Below, piece after piece: positions 33,647-41,416 of a stretch of DNA of 64,000 nt. Source of the DNA: Ardenticatenales bacterium (lineage in GTDB: Bacteria > Chloroflexota > Anaerolineae > Promineifilales > Promineifilaceae). The first letter of the stretch is position 1; every line of letters begins with the position of its first letter. Position numbers and translations under genes: made by a program. The notes under the pieces are model-generated. The model saw only the letters and a program-made list of their open reading frames with translations, did no database searches and was not told where the DNA came from. The DNA is taken from positions 6,033 to 70,032 of the forward strand of contig JACKBM010000037.1 of NCBI GenBank assembly GCA_020634575.1, in the 5' to 3' direction.

Positions 33647-36007
33647 ATGAAACGATGGGGATGTTTCCTTCTGTTGCTCTGGCTCGTTGCCTGCGCCAGG
33701 CCACCGGCCGCAACGCCGGCGCCCAGCAACACACCGCAGCCCACCAACACGGCGCCGGCCGCGACGGCGACCGTCCCGCCGCCCGCGACGAACGCGCCCA
33801 CCAGCGTGCCAACGGCCACAAGCGAGCCGACTGTGGCGCCGCCCACGGCGACGGCCACGGAGGTGCCTGCGTTTGTTTTTAGCTCTTTTTATGGTGGCGG
33901 ACCGGCCGGTCAATGGGACCGGGCCAACTTTGACCAGTTTCTGAGCCAGCACCCGGAACTGCATGGGGAACTGCGGCCCAGCGACTATTACAATGCCTTT
34001 GTCAACCGCACGATCCACCGCCAGTTGATGAGTGATGATCCGCCGGATGTTGTCAGCGCCGCCCTGGGCGGGGTGCTGTACGAATACGCGGCGCAGGGCG
34101 TCATCGCCGACATCAGCGATCTGTGGGCCGAGCAGGGCTGGGCTGAACAGTTTCCAGCCAGCGTTATGGCGATGGCGACTGTCAACGGCCGGCAATATTT
34201 TGTGCCGCAGGCCATCCAATGGAACGGCATCTTCTATCGGACAGACGTCATGGCTGCGGCCGGGGTGGCGCCACCGACCACCTGGGCGGAGTTGCTGGCC
34301 GCCTGTGATGCCCTGAATGCGGCCGGCTACATCCCCTTTGCCATGACCGCCACCGGCAACTGGCCGCCGCCGATGGGCTTCTGGTTTACCCATATCAACC
34401 AGCGGCTCAATGGGCCGGCCTTTCACGAGCAGTTGATGCGCGGCGAAATTAGTTACAGCGATCCGCGAGTGCTGGCGGTCTTTGACTATTACGGCCAGCT
34501 CATCGAGCGGGGCTGTTTTGACGACGCGGCGCGGCGGCAGACGTATGGCGGCGCGGTCAGCACCTTTGAGTCCGGCCGGGCCGCAATGTATGCGCATGGC
34601 GAATGGCTGTATGAGTTTATCGACGATGAGACCAAGGCGGTGACCGACCTTATTCGCTTCCCGATCATCGACGAGAGCGTGCCTGTTGGCGAGCTTGTGC
34701 CGATGTATGGGGCGTTTATGCTGGCGGACACGCCCTATCCGGAAGCGGCGCGGGAATTTCTGGCCTTTGTGGGCGGCGTTGCCTCGCAGCAGAGCAACAT
34801 GGAACAGTTGCGCCGGCTGCCCAGCAACTTGCTGGTGGATCGGAGCGGGCTGCTGCCGGTGTACGAGAAGGGGCTGACGCTGGTTTCCGAGGCGGAGACG
34901 TTGACGCAATTGCTGGGCGCCAACACAAATCCGGATGTGGCAACCGCGTTCTTGGCGGCGATTACCCAGTTCTGGCGCGAACCGGAGAATATTGGTGAGC
35001 TGCTCGCTGACGTTGAGGCCGAGCGGCTGGCCGCGTATGGACCCATCGAACCGGCCGGTTCCACTCAGTCTCCCCCGACCTTCGCCGTGGCCCAGGAGGA
35101 GCCAGTTGTGGCAGCGATCGACACGCTCGGCCAGCGTGTGGCGCCCGGGGCAGCCCTTTACCATGAGGGCCAATTCCACCTCTTTCTCAATCGCTTTGAC
35201 AGCTTTCCCGGCGCAGTCACGGTCCATTATGCCACCTCGACTGATGGCCATAACTGGTCCGAGGCGGCCGGTGAGCCGATCCTGACGACGGCGGCTGTTC
35301 CGTTTGCCGAGGTGGCGGCCGTAGCAGCCGATGTGTTGGTCGAACCCGATGGTACCTGGGTGCTCTATTTTCATACCTGGCAGACCTACAGCCTGGTGAA
35401 TGGGGCCGGCGTGATCGGCCGGGCCACGGCGCCCGGGCCGCAGGGCCCGTGGACTGTGGACCCGGAGCCACTGCTGACGATGGCGGCGGATCCGGCTGCC
35501 TGGGATGGTGGCCAGGTTTCTATTGCCGATGTTGTTCGCACGGCAGATGGTTATCTGCTGTATTACACGGGGGCCTCGCCGGCGGGCCTGATGCAGATCG
35601 GCCTGGCCACCAGCAGTGATGGCCGTACCTGGACCAAATATGATGACCCCGCCACAACGGCAGCGCCGTATGCCGACAGTGACCCGGTGGTGGCCAACGG
35701 TAGCACTGGCGCCTGGGATAGTGCGGCTGCGTTTCATGCCCATGTGGTGGCGGGACCGGCCGGATTCCTGATGCTCTACAAAACATTGGGCACACCGACA
35801 CCGGTAGGCTTTGCCAGCAGTCCGGACGGCGTCCACTGGCAGAAGGCTGAAGCCCCCCTGTTCGCGGCGGATCTCCTGCCCGGGAGCAGCGCCATTGGCA
35901 GCCTGTCCCTGTTGGCGCACGACGGACAGCTCTGGCTTTACAGCGAACAATTTCGGGGCAGTCGCAATCGAACCGATATCTATCTGTTGCAAGCGCCGCT
36001 GCCCTAA
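33647..36007 (+). CDS. Lipoprotein fusing an ABC solute-binding domain to a beta-propeller
   Basis: A 786-residue lipoprotein starting at ATG 33647 (MKRWGCFLLLLWLVACARPP, lipobox LVAC). After a Pro/Thr linker, residues of roughly 70-455 look like a sugar-type solute-binding protein (FSSFYGGGPAGQWDRANFDQ; PDVVSAALGG; YFVPQAIQWNGIFYRTDVM; FESGRAAMYAHGEWLYEF). From about residue 485 to the end is a propeller paralogous to the preceding gene (AALYHEGQFHLFLNRFDSF, WVLYFHTW, RATAPGPQGPWTVDPEP, WTKYDDPATTAAPYADSDP). No permease or ATPase genes are adjacent. A strong terminator follows. The fusion is unusual; binding plus processing of a ligand is inference. Confidence 0.85.
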   Translation: MKRWGCFLLLLWLVACARPPAATPAPSNTPQPTNTAPAATATVPPPATNAPTSVPTATSEPTVAPPTATATEVPAFVFSSFYGGGPAGQWDRANFDQFLSQHPELHGELRPSDYYNAFVNRTIHRQLMSDDPPDVVSAALGGVLYEYAAQGVIADISDLWAEQGWAEQFPASVMAMATVNGRQYFVPQAIQWNGIFYRTDVMAAAGVAPPTTWAELLAACDALNAAGYIPFAMTATGNWPPPMGFWFTHINQRLNGPAFHEQLMRGEISYSDPRVLAVFDYYGQLIERGCFDDAARRQTYGGAVSTFESGRAAMYAHGEWLYEFIDDETKAVTDLIRFPIIDESVPVGELVPMYGAFMLADTPYPEAAREFLAFVGGVASQQSNMEQLRRLPSNLLVDRSGLLPVYEKGLTLVSEAETLTQLLGANTNPDVATAFLAAITQFWREPENIGELLADVEAERLAAYGPIEPAGSTQSPPTFAVAQEEPVVAAIDTLGQRVAPGAALYHEGQFHLFLNRFDSFPGAVTVHYATSTDGHNWSEAAGEPILTTAAVPFAEVAAVAADVLVEPDGTWVLYFHTWQTYSLVNGAGVIGRATAPGPQGPWTVDPEPLLTMAADPAAWDGGQVSIADVVRTADGYLLYYTGASPAGLMQIGLATSSDGRTWTKYDDPATTAAPYADSDPVVANGSTGAWDSAAAFHAHVVAGPAGFLMLYKTLGTPTPVGFASSPDGVHWQKAEAPLFAADLLPGSSAIGSLSLLAHDGQLWLYSEQFRGSRNRTDIYLLQAPLP

Positions 36008-36027
36008 AGATTAAGTCTCACAGTTAA

Positions 36028-36080
36028 AGCCTGCCATCCCAACTGCATCGCGGTATGCTAGAGGGACGGCAGGCTTTTTT
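36028..36080 (+). terminator. Rho-independent terminator after the lipoprotein pair
   Basis: AGCCTGCCATCCC at 36028-36040 pairs with GGGACGGCAGGCT at 36063-36075 (one mismatch), followed by a run of T. It stands 20 bases after the fusion-protein stop on the same strand. Confidence 0.85.
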
Positions 36081-36116
36081 GCTGCCGCCGTGATGTCAGG
36101 CGGAGGTGTGCCCCGG

Positions 36117-36752
36117 ATGGCGAATTACGAGATTCATGAGCGGATCTACCAGACAATCCGGGCTGAAGGTGGCCAGGGTTGGGGCGGGGCGGCGCGGCTT
36201 GAGCGGGCGCCCATCCTGCTGGAACGTCTGTTTTCGCTGCCGGCGGTGCCGGTTGAGGGCGCTTTGCTGGAGCTGGGTTGTGGTGAGGGCAACTATGCCC
36301 GGTTGCTGCATGAACGTGGTTACCAGGTGACTGGCGTTGATGTCGCGCCGACAGCCATTGCCTGGGCGCAGGAGAAGGCAGCGGCGCTGGGTTATGCGAT
36401 CCAGTTTTTGCAGGCGGATTTGAGCCGACCATGGACTCTGGCGGAAGGACAATTTGATCTGGTTGTGGATGGCAACTGTTTACACTGTATCATTGGCGGG
36501 GATCGGCAGCCGTTCCTGGCCAATGTGTGGGCAGCGCTGCGGCCGGCCGGGCTCTTTTTTGTCAGCAGCCTGTGCAGTCAAAGCGAACAGGATCGGCTGA
36601 CATACCGGGATGATCAGCCGTACCGGCAGATTATGGCACCGGCCCATCTGCTGGCGGAGCTTAAAGCGGCTGGCTTTGGTATCGAGCAAAGCGTTATTCA
36701 TCCCGGGGAACAATCGAACCATATCACGATTCACGCGCGCAAGCTGGTCTGA
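36117..36752 (+). CDS. Class I SAM-dependent methyltransferase
   Basis: A 211-residue methyltransferase. Motif I is LLELGCGEGNYARLLHERG, followed by VTGVDVAPTAIAWA, a DLVVDGNCLH segment and the late LRPAGLFFV. I choose ATG 36117 with GGAGGT at 36102-36107; an earlier frame to 36090 lacks a better site. It resembles tellurite-resistance/UbiE-like enzymes but the acceptor is unknown. It follows a terminator and begins a new unit that may include the F420-type oxidoreductase 17 bases downstream. Confidence 0.9.
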   Translation: MANYEIHERIYQTIRAEGGQGWGGAARLERAPILLERLFSLPAVPVEGALLELGCGEGNYARLLHERGYQVTGVDVAPTAIAWAQEKAAALGYAIQFLQADLSRPWTLAEGQFDLVVDGNCLHCIIGGDRQPFLANVWAALRPAGLFFVSSLCSQSEQDRLTYRDDQPYRQIMAPAHLLAELKAAGFGIEQSVIHPGEQSNHITIHARKLV

Positions 36753-36769
36753 GCCAGCAGGAGAAAGGC

Positions 36770-37183
36770 ATGAGTAATCCGAATGATTTTAATCAGCAGG
36801 TGATCGATGAGTTTCGGGCCAATGAGGGGCAGGTGGGGGGCTATTTTGCCAATTCCACGCTGCTGCTGTTGCATTCAACTGGCGCTAAAAGTGGCCAGCC
36901 CCGGCTGAACCCGCTGGTAACGATGCCGGTTGGCGACGATTATGTGATCATCGCTTCCAAAGGCGGGGCGCCCACCAACCCGGACTGGTATTACAACCTC
37001 GTGGCCCACCCCGAAGCAGAGATTGAGGTCGGGGCAGAACGCTTCCCGGTACGGGCGCGGCTGGCAGAAGAGCCGGAGCGGACCCTGCTCTACCAACAGG
37101 TCGCCGCCCAGTTCCCCGCCTTCGCCGAATACGAGAAAAAGGCGGGCCGCACCATCCCCGTCTTCGTCCTGAACCGCGTTTGA
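36770..37183 (+). CDS. F420-type (Ddn-like) nitroreductase/oxidoreductase
   Basis: A 137-residue split-beta-barrel protein of the Ddn family. It has LLLHSTGAKSGQPRLNPLV, then ASKGGAPTNPDWYYNLVAHP and the late RTIPVFVLNR, all diagnostic of deazaflavin (F420)-dependent nitroreductases. These reduce quinones or nitro-compounds using F420H2. AGGAG lies upstream. F420 use supports an actinobacterial or chloroflexotal host. A palindromic repeat begins just after its stop. Confidence 0.9.
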   Translation: MSNPNDFNQQVIDEFRANEGQVGGYFANSTLLLLHSTGAKSGQPRLNPLVTMPVGDDYVIIASKGGAPTNPDWYYNLVAHPEAEIEVGAERFPVRARLAEEPERTLLYQQVAAQFPAFAEYEKKAGRTIPVFVLNRV

Positions 37184-37191
37184 GGAGAAAG

Positions 37192-37280
37192 AAGAGTAGC
37201 CACGGATTAACACGGATTTAACACGGATTTTAAAAAAAAAGAGAATCCGTGTTAAATCCTGTTAATCCGTGGCTACTCTT
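37192..37280. repeat. Dispersed palindrome family B, copy 2
   Basis: AAGAGTAGCCACGGATTAAC begins the left arm at 37192; the right arm ending at 37280 is its reverse complement with one base missing. Centre is A-rich. It matches the element at 20690-20766. Confidence 0.8.
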
Positions 37281-37440
37281 AAAAAGAACAATCCCCCTGG
37301 CGCGCCTCCCGTTGCGGCCAGGGGGATATTCAGGTAGGAGGGTTACGTACTGGGCGACGCCAGACGCTCCTGAAGGGGGTCGATTCGCGAGAGACGCCCG
37401 CGCGAAGCCCGCAGAGGGTAAAGGTTGTACGTAACTACAA
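37281..37440 (+). other. Structured intergenic stretch, possible small RNA or leader
   Basis: Stem ATCCCCCTGGC / GCCAGGGGGAT at 37291-37301 and 37317-37327. Then GTTACGTAC (37342-37350) pairs with GTACGTAAC (37427-37435), enclosing a roughly 75-base G+C-rich region with smaller hairpins such as CTGGGCGACGCCAG. No protein frame is evident. It ends about 75 bases before the next gene. A named RNA family was not recognised. Confidence 0.4.
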
Positions 37441-37515
37441 GGCTTAACGGGGCTGACGGGGAAATGTTACAGATGCGTTGGCATTTTGGGGATCATCCGG
37501 TACAGTCCCACGTTG

Positions 37516-38217
37516 ATGAGTGAGACGACGCAGGCAGAAAGCCCCGGTATCGGCACTCTGTCGGAAAAGTCGCTCCATGCGGCGCTGAAGCAGTGGATCG
37601 CGCAGCCGGGGGATCAATTTGAGGTAAAGAGCGGTCGCTTTGTCATTGACATTATGCGGGGCGATACCCTCATTGAGATCCAGACCCGGCACCTCTACGC
37701 CATGAAACGCAAGCTCAGTCGCTTGCTCCCCGACCACACCATCCACCTCTATCATCCTATCGCCAGACAAAAATGGATTGTGCGGCAGACGGCCGAGGGT
37801 GAGCTGGTCAGCCGGCGCAAATCGCCCAAGAAGGGGCGGCTGCACGACATTTTTAATGAGTTGGTGCGCATCCCTGGTCTGCTACTCGAACCTAATTTGA
37901 TCCTGCATGTTTTGCTTACCGAAGAAGAGGCGATCCTGCGTGATGATGGTCAGGGAAGCTGGCGCCGGCGCGGCTGGAGCAGCCATGACCGGCTGTTGCT
38001 GGATGTGGCCGAGGAGACGGTGCTGACCACGGCGGCGGATTACCTGGCGCTGTTACCGGCCGGTCTCCCCCAACCTTTCAGTAACAAAACCCTGGCCAAA
38101 GCACTTGGCTGCCAGACCCGCGTGGCCGGGCGTATGACCTACACGCTGCGCGCCATGGGGCTACTGCAGCTGGCCGGCAAACAGGGCCAGTCCAACCTGT
38201 TTGAGGTTGGCCAATGA
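37516..38217 (+). CDS. Unknown protein, nuclease-fold-like N-terminus and winged-helix-like end
   Basis: A 233-residue protein that I do not recognise as a named family. Residues about 30-75 read KSGRFVIDIMRGDTLIEIQT, then LYAMKRKLSRLL, a pattern of beta strands with spaced acidic residues reminiscent of the PD-(D/E)XK fold but with Gln in place of the usual Lys. The end, KTLAKALGCQTRVAGRMTYTLRAMGLL, looks like a winged helix. ATG 37516 begins MSETTQAESPG; ATG 37486 is also open, and neither has a strong ribosome-binding site. The stop overlaps the next gene. DNA-binding or nuclease role is a hypothesis. Confidence 0.6.
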   Translation: MSETTQAESPGIGTLSEKSLHAALKQWIAQPGDQFEVKSGRFVIDIMRGDTLIEIQTRHLYAMKRKLSRLLPDHTIHLYHPIARQKWIVRQTAEGELVSRRKSPKKGRLHDIFNELVRIPGLLLEPNLILHVLLTEEEAILRDDGQGSWRRRGWSSHDRLLLDVAEETVLTTAADYLALLPAGLPQPFSNKTLAKALGCQTRVAGRMTYTLRAMGLLQLAGKQGQSNLFEVGQ

Positions 38218-38678
38218 GCGCCTGGCTGCTGACGGCGACGCCAGTTCTGGTGCTGCTGCTGGCGGCCGCGGCTGAGTTGCTGCAATCGTTCCAGACGCGC
38301 CATTTGCCTCTGCTGGCGGCCGGCGAATTGGCCCGACAACAACCAGCTATGCAACTGCCCGGGCAGTTTTTGCGTTATTGGCCCCGTGCCATTCTGGGCC
38401 TGGGCCTGGTGGTGATGCTGGCTCGGGTCAACCGAATGCTGGATACCACCGGTACGGTGCGGGCGTTGCTGGGGTTGGTGCTGCTCTGGTTGTTGGTCGC
38501 CATTGTGATGGAAATTGGGTTTGGCCTGACGTACCGGGTCGTTCGCGGCAGTGGGCAACCGGCCGGTACGCGCGAACAATACCGCTTCGGCGCCGCTGTG
38601 CAGCGCTGCGGCTGGTATCGTCTGTTGCTCTGGCTGGTCGCCTGCGGCTTGATGCTTTTCTGGGTACAAGCCAACTAA
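38214..38678 (+). CDS. Small membrane protein of unknown function
   Basis: A 154-residue protein with about four hydrophobic segments (near residues 4-20, 58-74, 84-104 and 133-150). It overlaps the stop of the preceding nuclease-like gene by four bases and is probably translated with it. I recognise no family. Its GTREQYRFGAAVQRCGWYRLL segment sits just before the last helix. Function unknown. Confidence 0.65.
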   Translation: MSAWLLTATPVLVLLLAAAAELLQSFQTRHLPLLAAGELARQQPAMQLPGQFLRYWPRAILGLGLVVMLARVNRMLDTTGTVRALLGLVLLWLLVAIVMEIGFGLTYRVVRGSGQPAGTREQYRFGAAVQRCGWYRLLLWLVACGLMLFWVQAN

Positions 38679-38700
38679 AGCAATATAGCGCCACACACTT

Positions 38701-38727
38701 GTCACCCTGAACGAAGTGAAGGGGGGG
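38701..38727. repeat. Short CCCTGAACGAAGTGAAGGG-type element
   Basis: CACCCTGAACGAAGTGAAGGG upstream of pyrH resembles the widespread CCCTGAGCGAAGTCGAAGGG interspersed hairpin. Its end overlaps the GGGGGG stretch and GAGAGG ribosome-binding region for pyrH. Confidence 0.45.
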
Positions 38728-38732
38728 AGAGG

Positions 38733-39464
38733 ATGAATTACAAACGAATCATGGTGAAATTAAGCGGCGGGGCAATGGCTGGTAACAAAGGTTGGGGCTT
38801 TGATCCGGATTCTCTAAACCATATCGCTGATGAGGTGTTGAAGCTCCACGAGAAAGGTGTTGAGGTGGCTGTGACCGTTGGCGGTGGCAATATTTTTCGC
38901 GGCGAGCTGGGGACCCAATGGGGGATCGAGCGGGCTGAGGCAGATAACATCGGCATGATGGCGACCGTCACCAACAGCCTGATGCTCCGGGGGGTGCTCA
39001 AGGCGCGCGGGGATGCGGAAGTTCGCGTCATGACCGCTATTCCCATCAATACCGTGGCTGAACCGTTCATCCGCCTGCGCGCCATCCGCCACATGGAACT
39101 GGGTTACATCATTTTGCTGGCTGCCGGCAGCGGTAATCCCTATGTGACGACCGATTATCCTTCGGTGCTGCGCGCCCTGGAATTGCGCTGCGACGCGTTG
39201 CTGGCGGCTAAGAACGGCACGGACGGTGTCTACACGGGCGATCCCAATCAGAACAGCGCTGTGCGCCGCTACCGGGACGTCGACTACGACACGGTTTTGC
39301 AGAAGAACCTGGGGGCGTTGGACCAGGCAGCCGTGCTGTTGGCCCGCGACCACGATTTACCCATCCATATCTTTGATTTTGACGAGCCGGGTGCCATGGA
39401 GCAACTCTGCCGCGGTGAGCATGTCGGCACCCGCATCGGCCATCTGGCGGACACGTTTTACTAG
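38733..39464 (+). CDS. pyrH: UMP kinase
   Basis: A 243-residue amino-acid-kinase-fold enzyme that phosphorylates UMP to UDP. MVKLSGGAMAG opens the fold, VTVGGGNIFRG is the phosphate loop, and SGNPYVTTDYPSVLRALEL and NGTDGVYTGDP line the nucleotide site. Bacterial PyrH is usually with tsf and frr; here it stands alone before a flippase-like gene, so it may be a second copy or a rearranged locus. Some core residues differ from typical PyrH (KLSGG rather than KLSGE, AKNGTDGVY rather than TKVDGVY), worth checking before assuming it is the essential enzyme. Confidence 0.8.
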   Translation: MNYKRIMVKLSGGAMAGNKGWGFDPDSLNHIADEVLKLHEKGVEVAVTVGGGNIFRGELGTQWGIERAEADNIGMMATVTNSLMLRGVLKARGDAEVRVMTAIPINTVAEPFIRLRAIRHMELGYIILLAAGSGNPYVTTDYPSVLRALELRCDALLAAKNGTDGVYTGDPNQNSAVRRYRDVDYDTVLQKNLGALDQAAVLLARDHDLPIHIFDFDEPGAMEQLCRGEHVGTRIGHLADTFY

Positions 39465-40766
39465 ATGTATCGCTCGCTGCTTCGCTTTCTGGTGCCGCTG
39501 GCGCTGGTCATCCTGATTCGCGATCTCAGCAACCAGGTCCTCAATGGTGGGATGGCGCGCCTGCCGGAGGCGACGGCGACGCTGGCCAGCTTTGGTCTTG
39601 CTTTTGGGCTGTTCTTTCTGGTGGCGGCACCGCTCTCCCAGCTGACGTCGACCAGTTTGGTGCTGGTGACCGGCCGGTCCTCCTACCGGGCCGTACGCAA
39701 CTACGTCTGGCTGCTCTGTCTATTGATCACAGTGTTGCTGGCCAGCCTTGACTTTACGCCGCTGGGCGACCTGGTCATCGAGCGGGCGCACGGGATCGCG
39801 CCGCCATTCAGCTTGCTGGTGCGCCGTGCCCTGCTCTGGCTGATGGGCGCCCCCATCCTTTACGGGCTGACCCATTTTTACTCCGGCTTGCTCCTGCGTG
39901 TGCGCCGCACGGCGATCAATGGCTACTCGACGCTGGCGGGCATCGTTACCAGCACGGTCACCGTGTTTCTCCTGCTGCCGCTGCCGTTTGTGCAGGCGAC
40001 GCCCCTGCTGTTGCCGGTGCTGGCCACCTACGTGCGCATGGTGACAGAGATGGCGATTGTCGGCTACGGTTACTGGCGCTATGTGCGGCCCGGCCAACTG
40101 GCCGAGGCTGAGACTGAGGCGCCGACTTTCGCTGAGATCACCCGCTTTTTCTGGCCGCTGGCCTTTATTCTGCTGGTACAGGGCGCCAGCCGGCCGGTGA
40201 TCAACCTGTTTGTCGCCCGAGGGCCGGACGGGGAGATGGCGCTGGCGGTGTTGACCGTGGTTTATGCGCTGGGGCTGATGCCGTATGGCTGGCTAAATGA
40301 GTTGAAGAATATCCCGCCGGCATTTATGGGCGAAGAGGGGATGGACCGGCCGGTGCGCCGCTTTGCCCTGGCCTGTGGCCTCTTTTCATTTGCCAGTATG
40401 GTCATTTTATTCTGGACGCCGCTGCGCGATTTTATCCTGCTCAACTGGATTGGCGTCGACAGTGAATTGGCCGAGCTGAGCCGTATCCCGCTCATCATTT
40501 TCAGCTTCTTTCCGTTGGCAGTGACGCCGCGCGCCCATTTGCATGGGATCGGCATGGCTGAACGGCGCACCAGCGCGCTGGCCCTCAGTGCACCGGCCCG
40601 CTTTTTGGCGCACCTGGGGGTGATGGTCTTGCTCCTGAACATCGCCTGGCCCGGCGCCACCAAGGCGCTTCTGGCCCTGTTCGCCGGCTTCTGTGTTGAG
40701 GCGCTTGTCGTCTGGTGGGGCCTCAACCGGGGGAAGGTGCCCCAAATCCGGCCGGAGTTGCCGTAG
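39465..40766 (+). CDS. Multi-spanning membrane protein, MOP-flippase / ANKH-like
   Basis: A 433-residue protein with roughly 12 hydrophobic helices. The start at 39465 follows the pyrH stop directly and it ends in GKVPQIRPELP. The general pattern (LASFGLAFGLFFLVAAPLSQL near the start, a repeated ILLVQGASRPVINLFVARG at the half-way point) resembles the multidrug/oligosaccharide-lipid flippase superfamily, and the ANKH-type pyrophosphate transporters within it. No specific substrate motif is visible. Linkage to UMP kinase hints at nucleotide-sugar or pyrophosphate metabolism, which is speculative. Confidence 0.65.
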   Translation: MYRSLLRFLVPLALVILIRDLSNQVLNGGMARLPEATATLASFGLAFGLFFLVAAPLSQLTSTSLVLVTGRSSYRAVRNYVWLLCLLITVLLASLDFTPLGDLVIERAHGIAPPFSLLVRRALLWLMGAPILYGLTHFYSGLLLRVRRTAINGYSTLAGIVTSTVTVFLLLPLPFVQATPLLLPVLATYVRMVTEMAIVGYGYWRYVRPGQLAEAETEAPTFAEITRFFWPLAFILLVQGASRPVINLFVARGPDGEMALAVLTVVYALGLMPYGWLNELKNIPPAFMGEEGMDRPVRRFALACGLFSFASMVILFWTPLRDFILLNWIGVDSELAELSRIPLIIFSFFPLAVTPRAHLHGIGMAERRTSALALSAPARFLAHLGVMVLLLNIAWPGATKALLALFAGFCVEALVVWWGLNRGKVPQIRPELP

Positions 40767-40780
40767 CAAAAAACTGCCTC

Positions 40781-40834
40781 TTGACATTATCATCTATTTC
40801 GAAAATAATCTACTTCGATATATTTCAAAATAGA
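40781..40834 (+). promoter_or_regulatory. ArsR-family promoter with overlapping inverted repeat
   Basis: TTGACA (40781-40786), 17 bases, AATAAT (40804-40809). Spanning it, ATCTATTTCGAAA near 40792 mirrors TTTCAAAATAGAT near 40822 as an imperfect inverted repeat, just before GGAGGT at 40836-40841. The arrangement is typical of autorepression by an ArsR dimer. Confidence 0.65.
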
Positions 40835-40852
40835 TGGAGGTCAAATTAGACG

Positions 40853-41416
40853 ATGAGCGAAGAACAATTTGAAACCCTGCTCAATTTTTTCAAAGTGATG
40901 GGCAACGAAAGCCGGCTGCGGTTGGTCGGTCTCCTGGCCAACGAACCGCAGAACGTCGGTGAGCTGGCGGCGGCGCTGGGTGTCAAGGAGCCGACGGTTT
41001 CCCATCATCTCAGCCAGTTGAAGATGCTGGGCTTAGTTTCTGTCCGGGCTGAGGGTAACAATCGAATTTACAATCTGAACGCCAAAATGCTGGAGCAGAT
41101 GAACAAGGAGATGTTCACGGCGGAAAACGTGGCCAATATGGTGGCCAAGGCGCCGACGCCGGACGAAAAAGTCCTGCGTGCTTTTCTGGATGGTGAACAG
41201 ATCACCGCGATTCCCTCGAAGCGGAGCAAGCAGCAAGTGGTCCTGCGCTGGTTGGTGGAGAAGTTTGAGCACGACCGGCAGTATGAGGAGCGCGAGGTGA
41301 ACGAGATCATCAAGCGCCATCACCCGGATTCAGCCAGCTGGCGCCGTTATCTGATCGACGAACATCTGATGGCTCGCGCCGGCGGTTACTACTGGCGTAT
41401 CGACACGCCCGCATGA
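40853..41416 (+). CDS. ArsR-type regulator fused to DUF2087
   Basis: A 187-residue two-domain protein. Residues 5-85 form an ArsR winged helix (FFKVMGNESRLRLVGLLANE; VKEPTVSHHLSQLKMLGLV). Residues 105-185 are DUF2087 (DEKVLRAFLDGEQITAIPSKRSKQ; YEEREVNEIIKRHHPDSASW; WRRYLIDEHLMAR). The cysteine metal-binding site of ArsR/SmtB is not visible, so it is unlikely to be a metal sensor. It has its own promoter with an inverted repeat and overlaps the next gene, which may be a target. Ligand unknown. Confidence 0.92.
   Translation: MSEEQFETLLNFFKVMGNESRLRLVGLLANEPQNVGELAAALGVKEPTVSHHLSQLKMLGLVSVRAEGNNRIYNLNAKMLEQMNKEMFTAENVANMVAKAPTPDEKVLRAFLDGEQITAIPSKRSKQQVVLRWLVEKFEHDRQYEEREVNEIIKRHHPDSASWRRYLIDEHLMARAGGYYWRIDTPA

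Noticed and set aside
33545..35992. 815-residue open frame on the minus strand
   Set aside because: It lies opposite the solute-binding/propeller fusion and is rich in Arg, Gly and His, a typical antisense composition. The plus-strand gene has a lipobox and domains.
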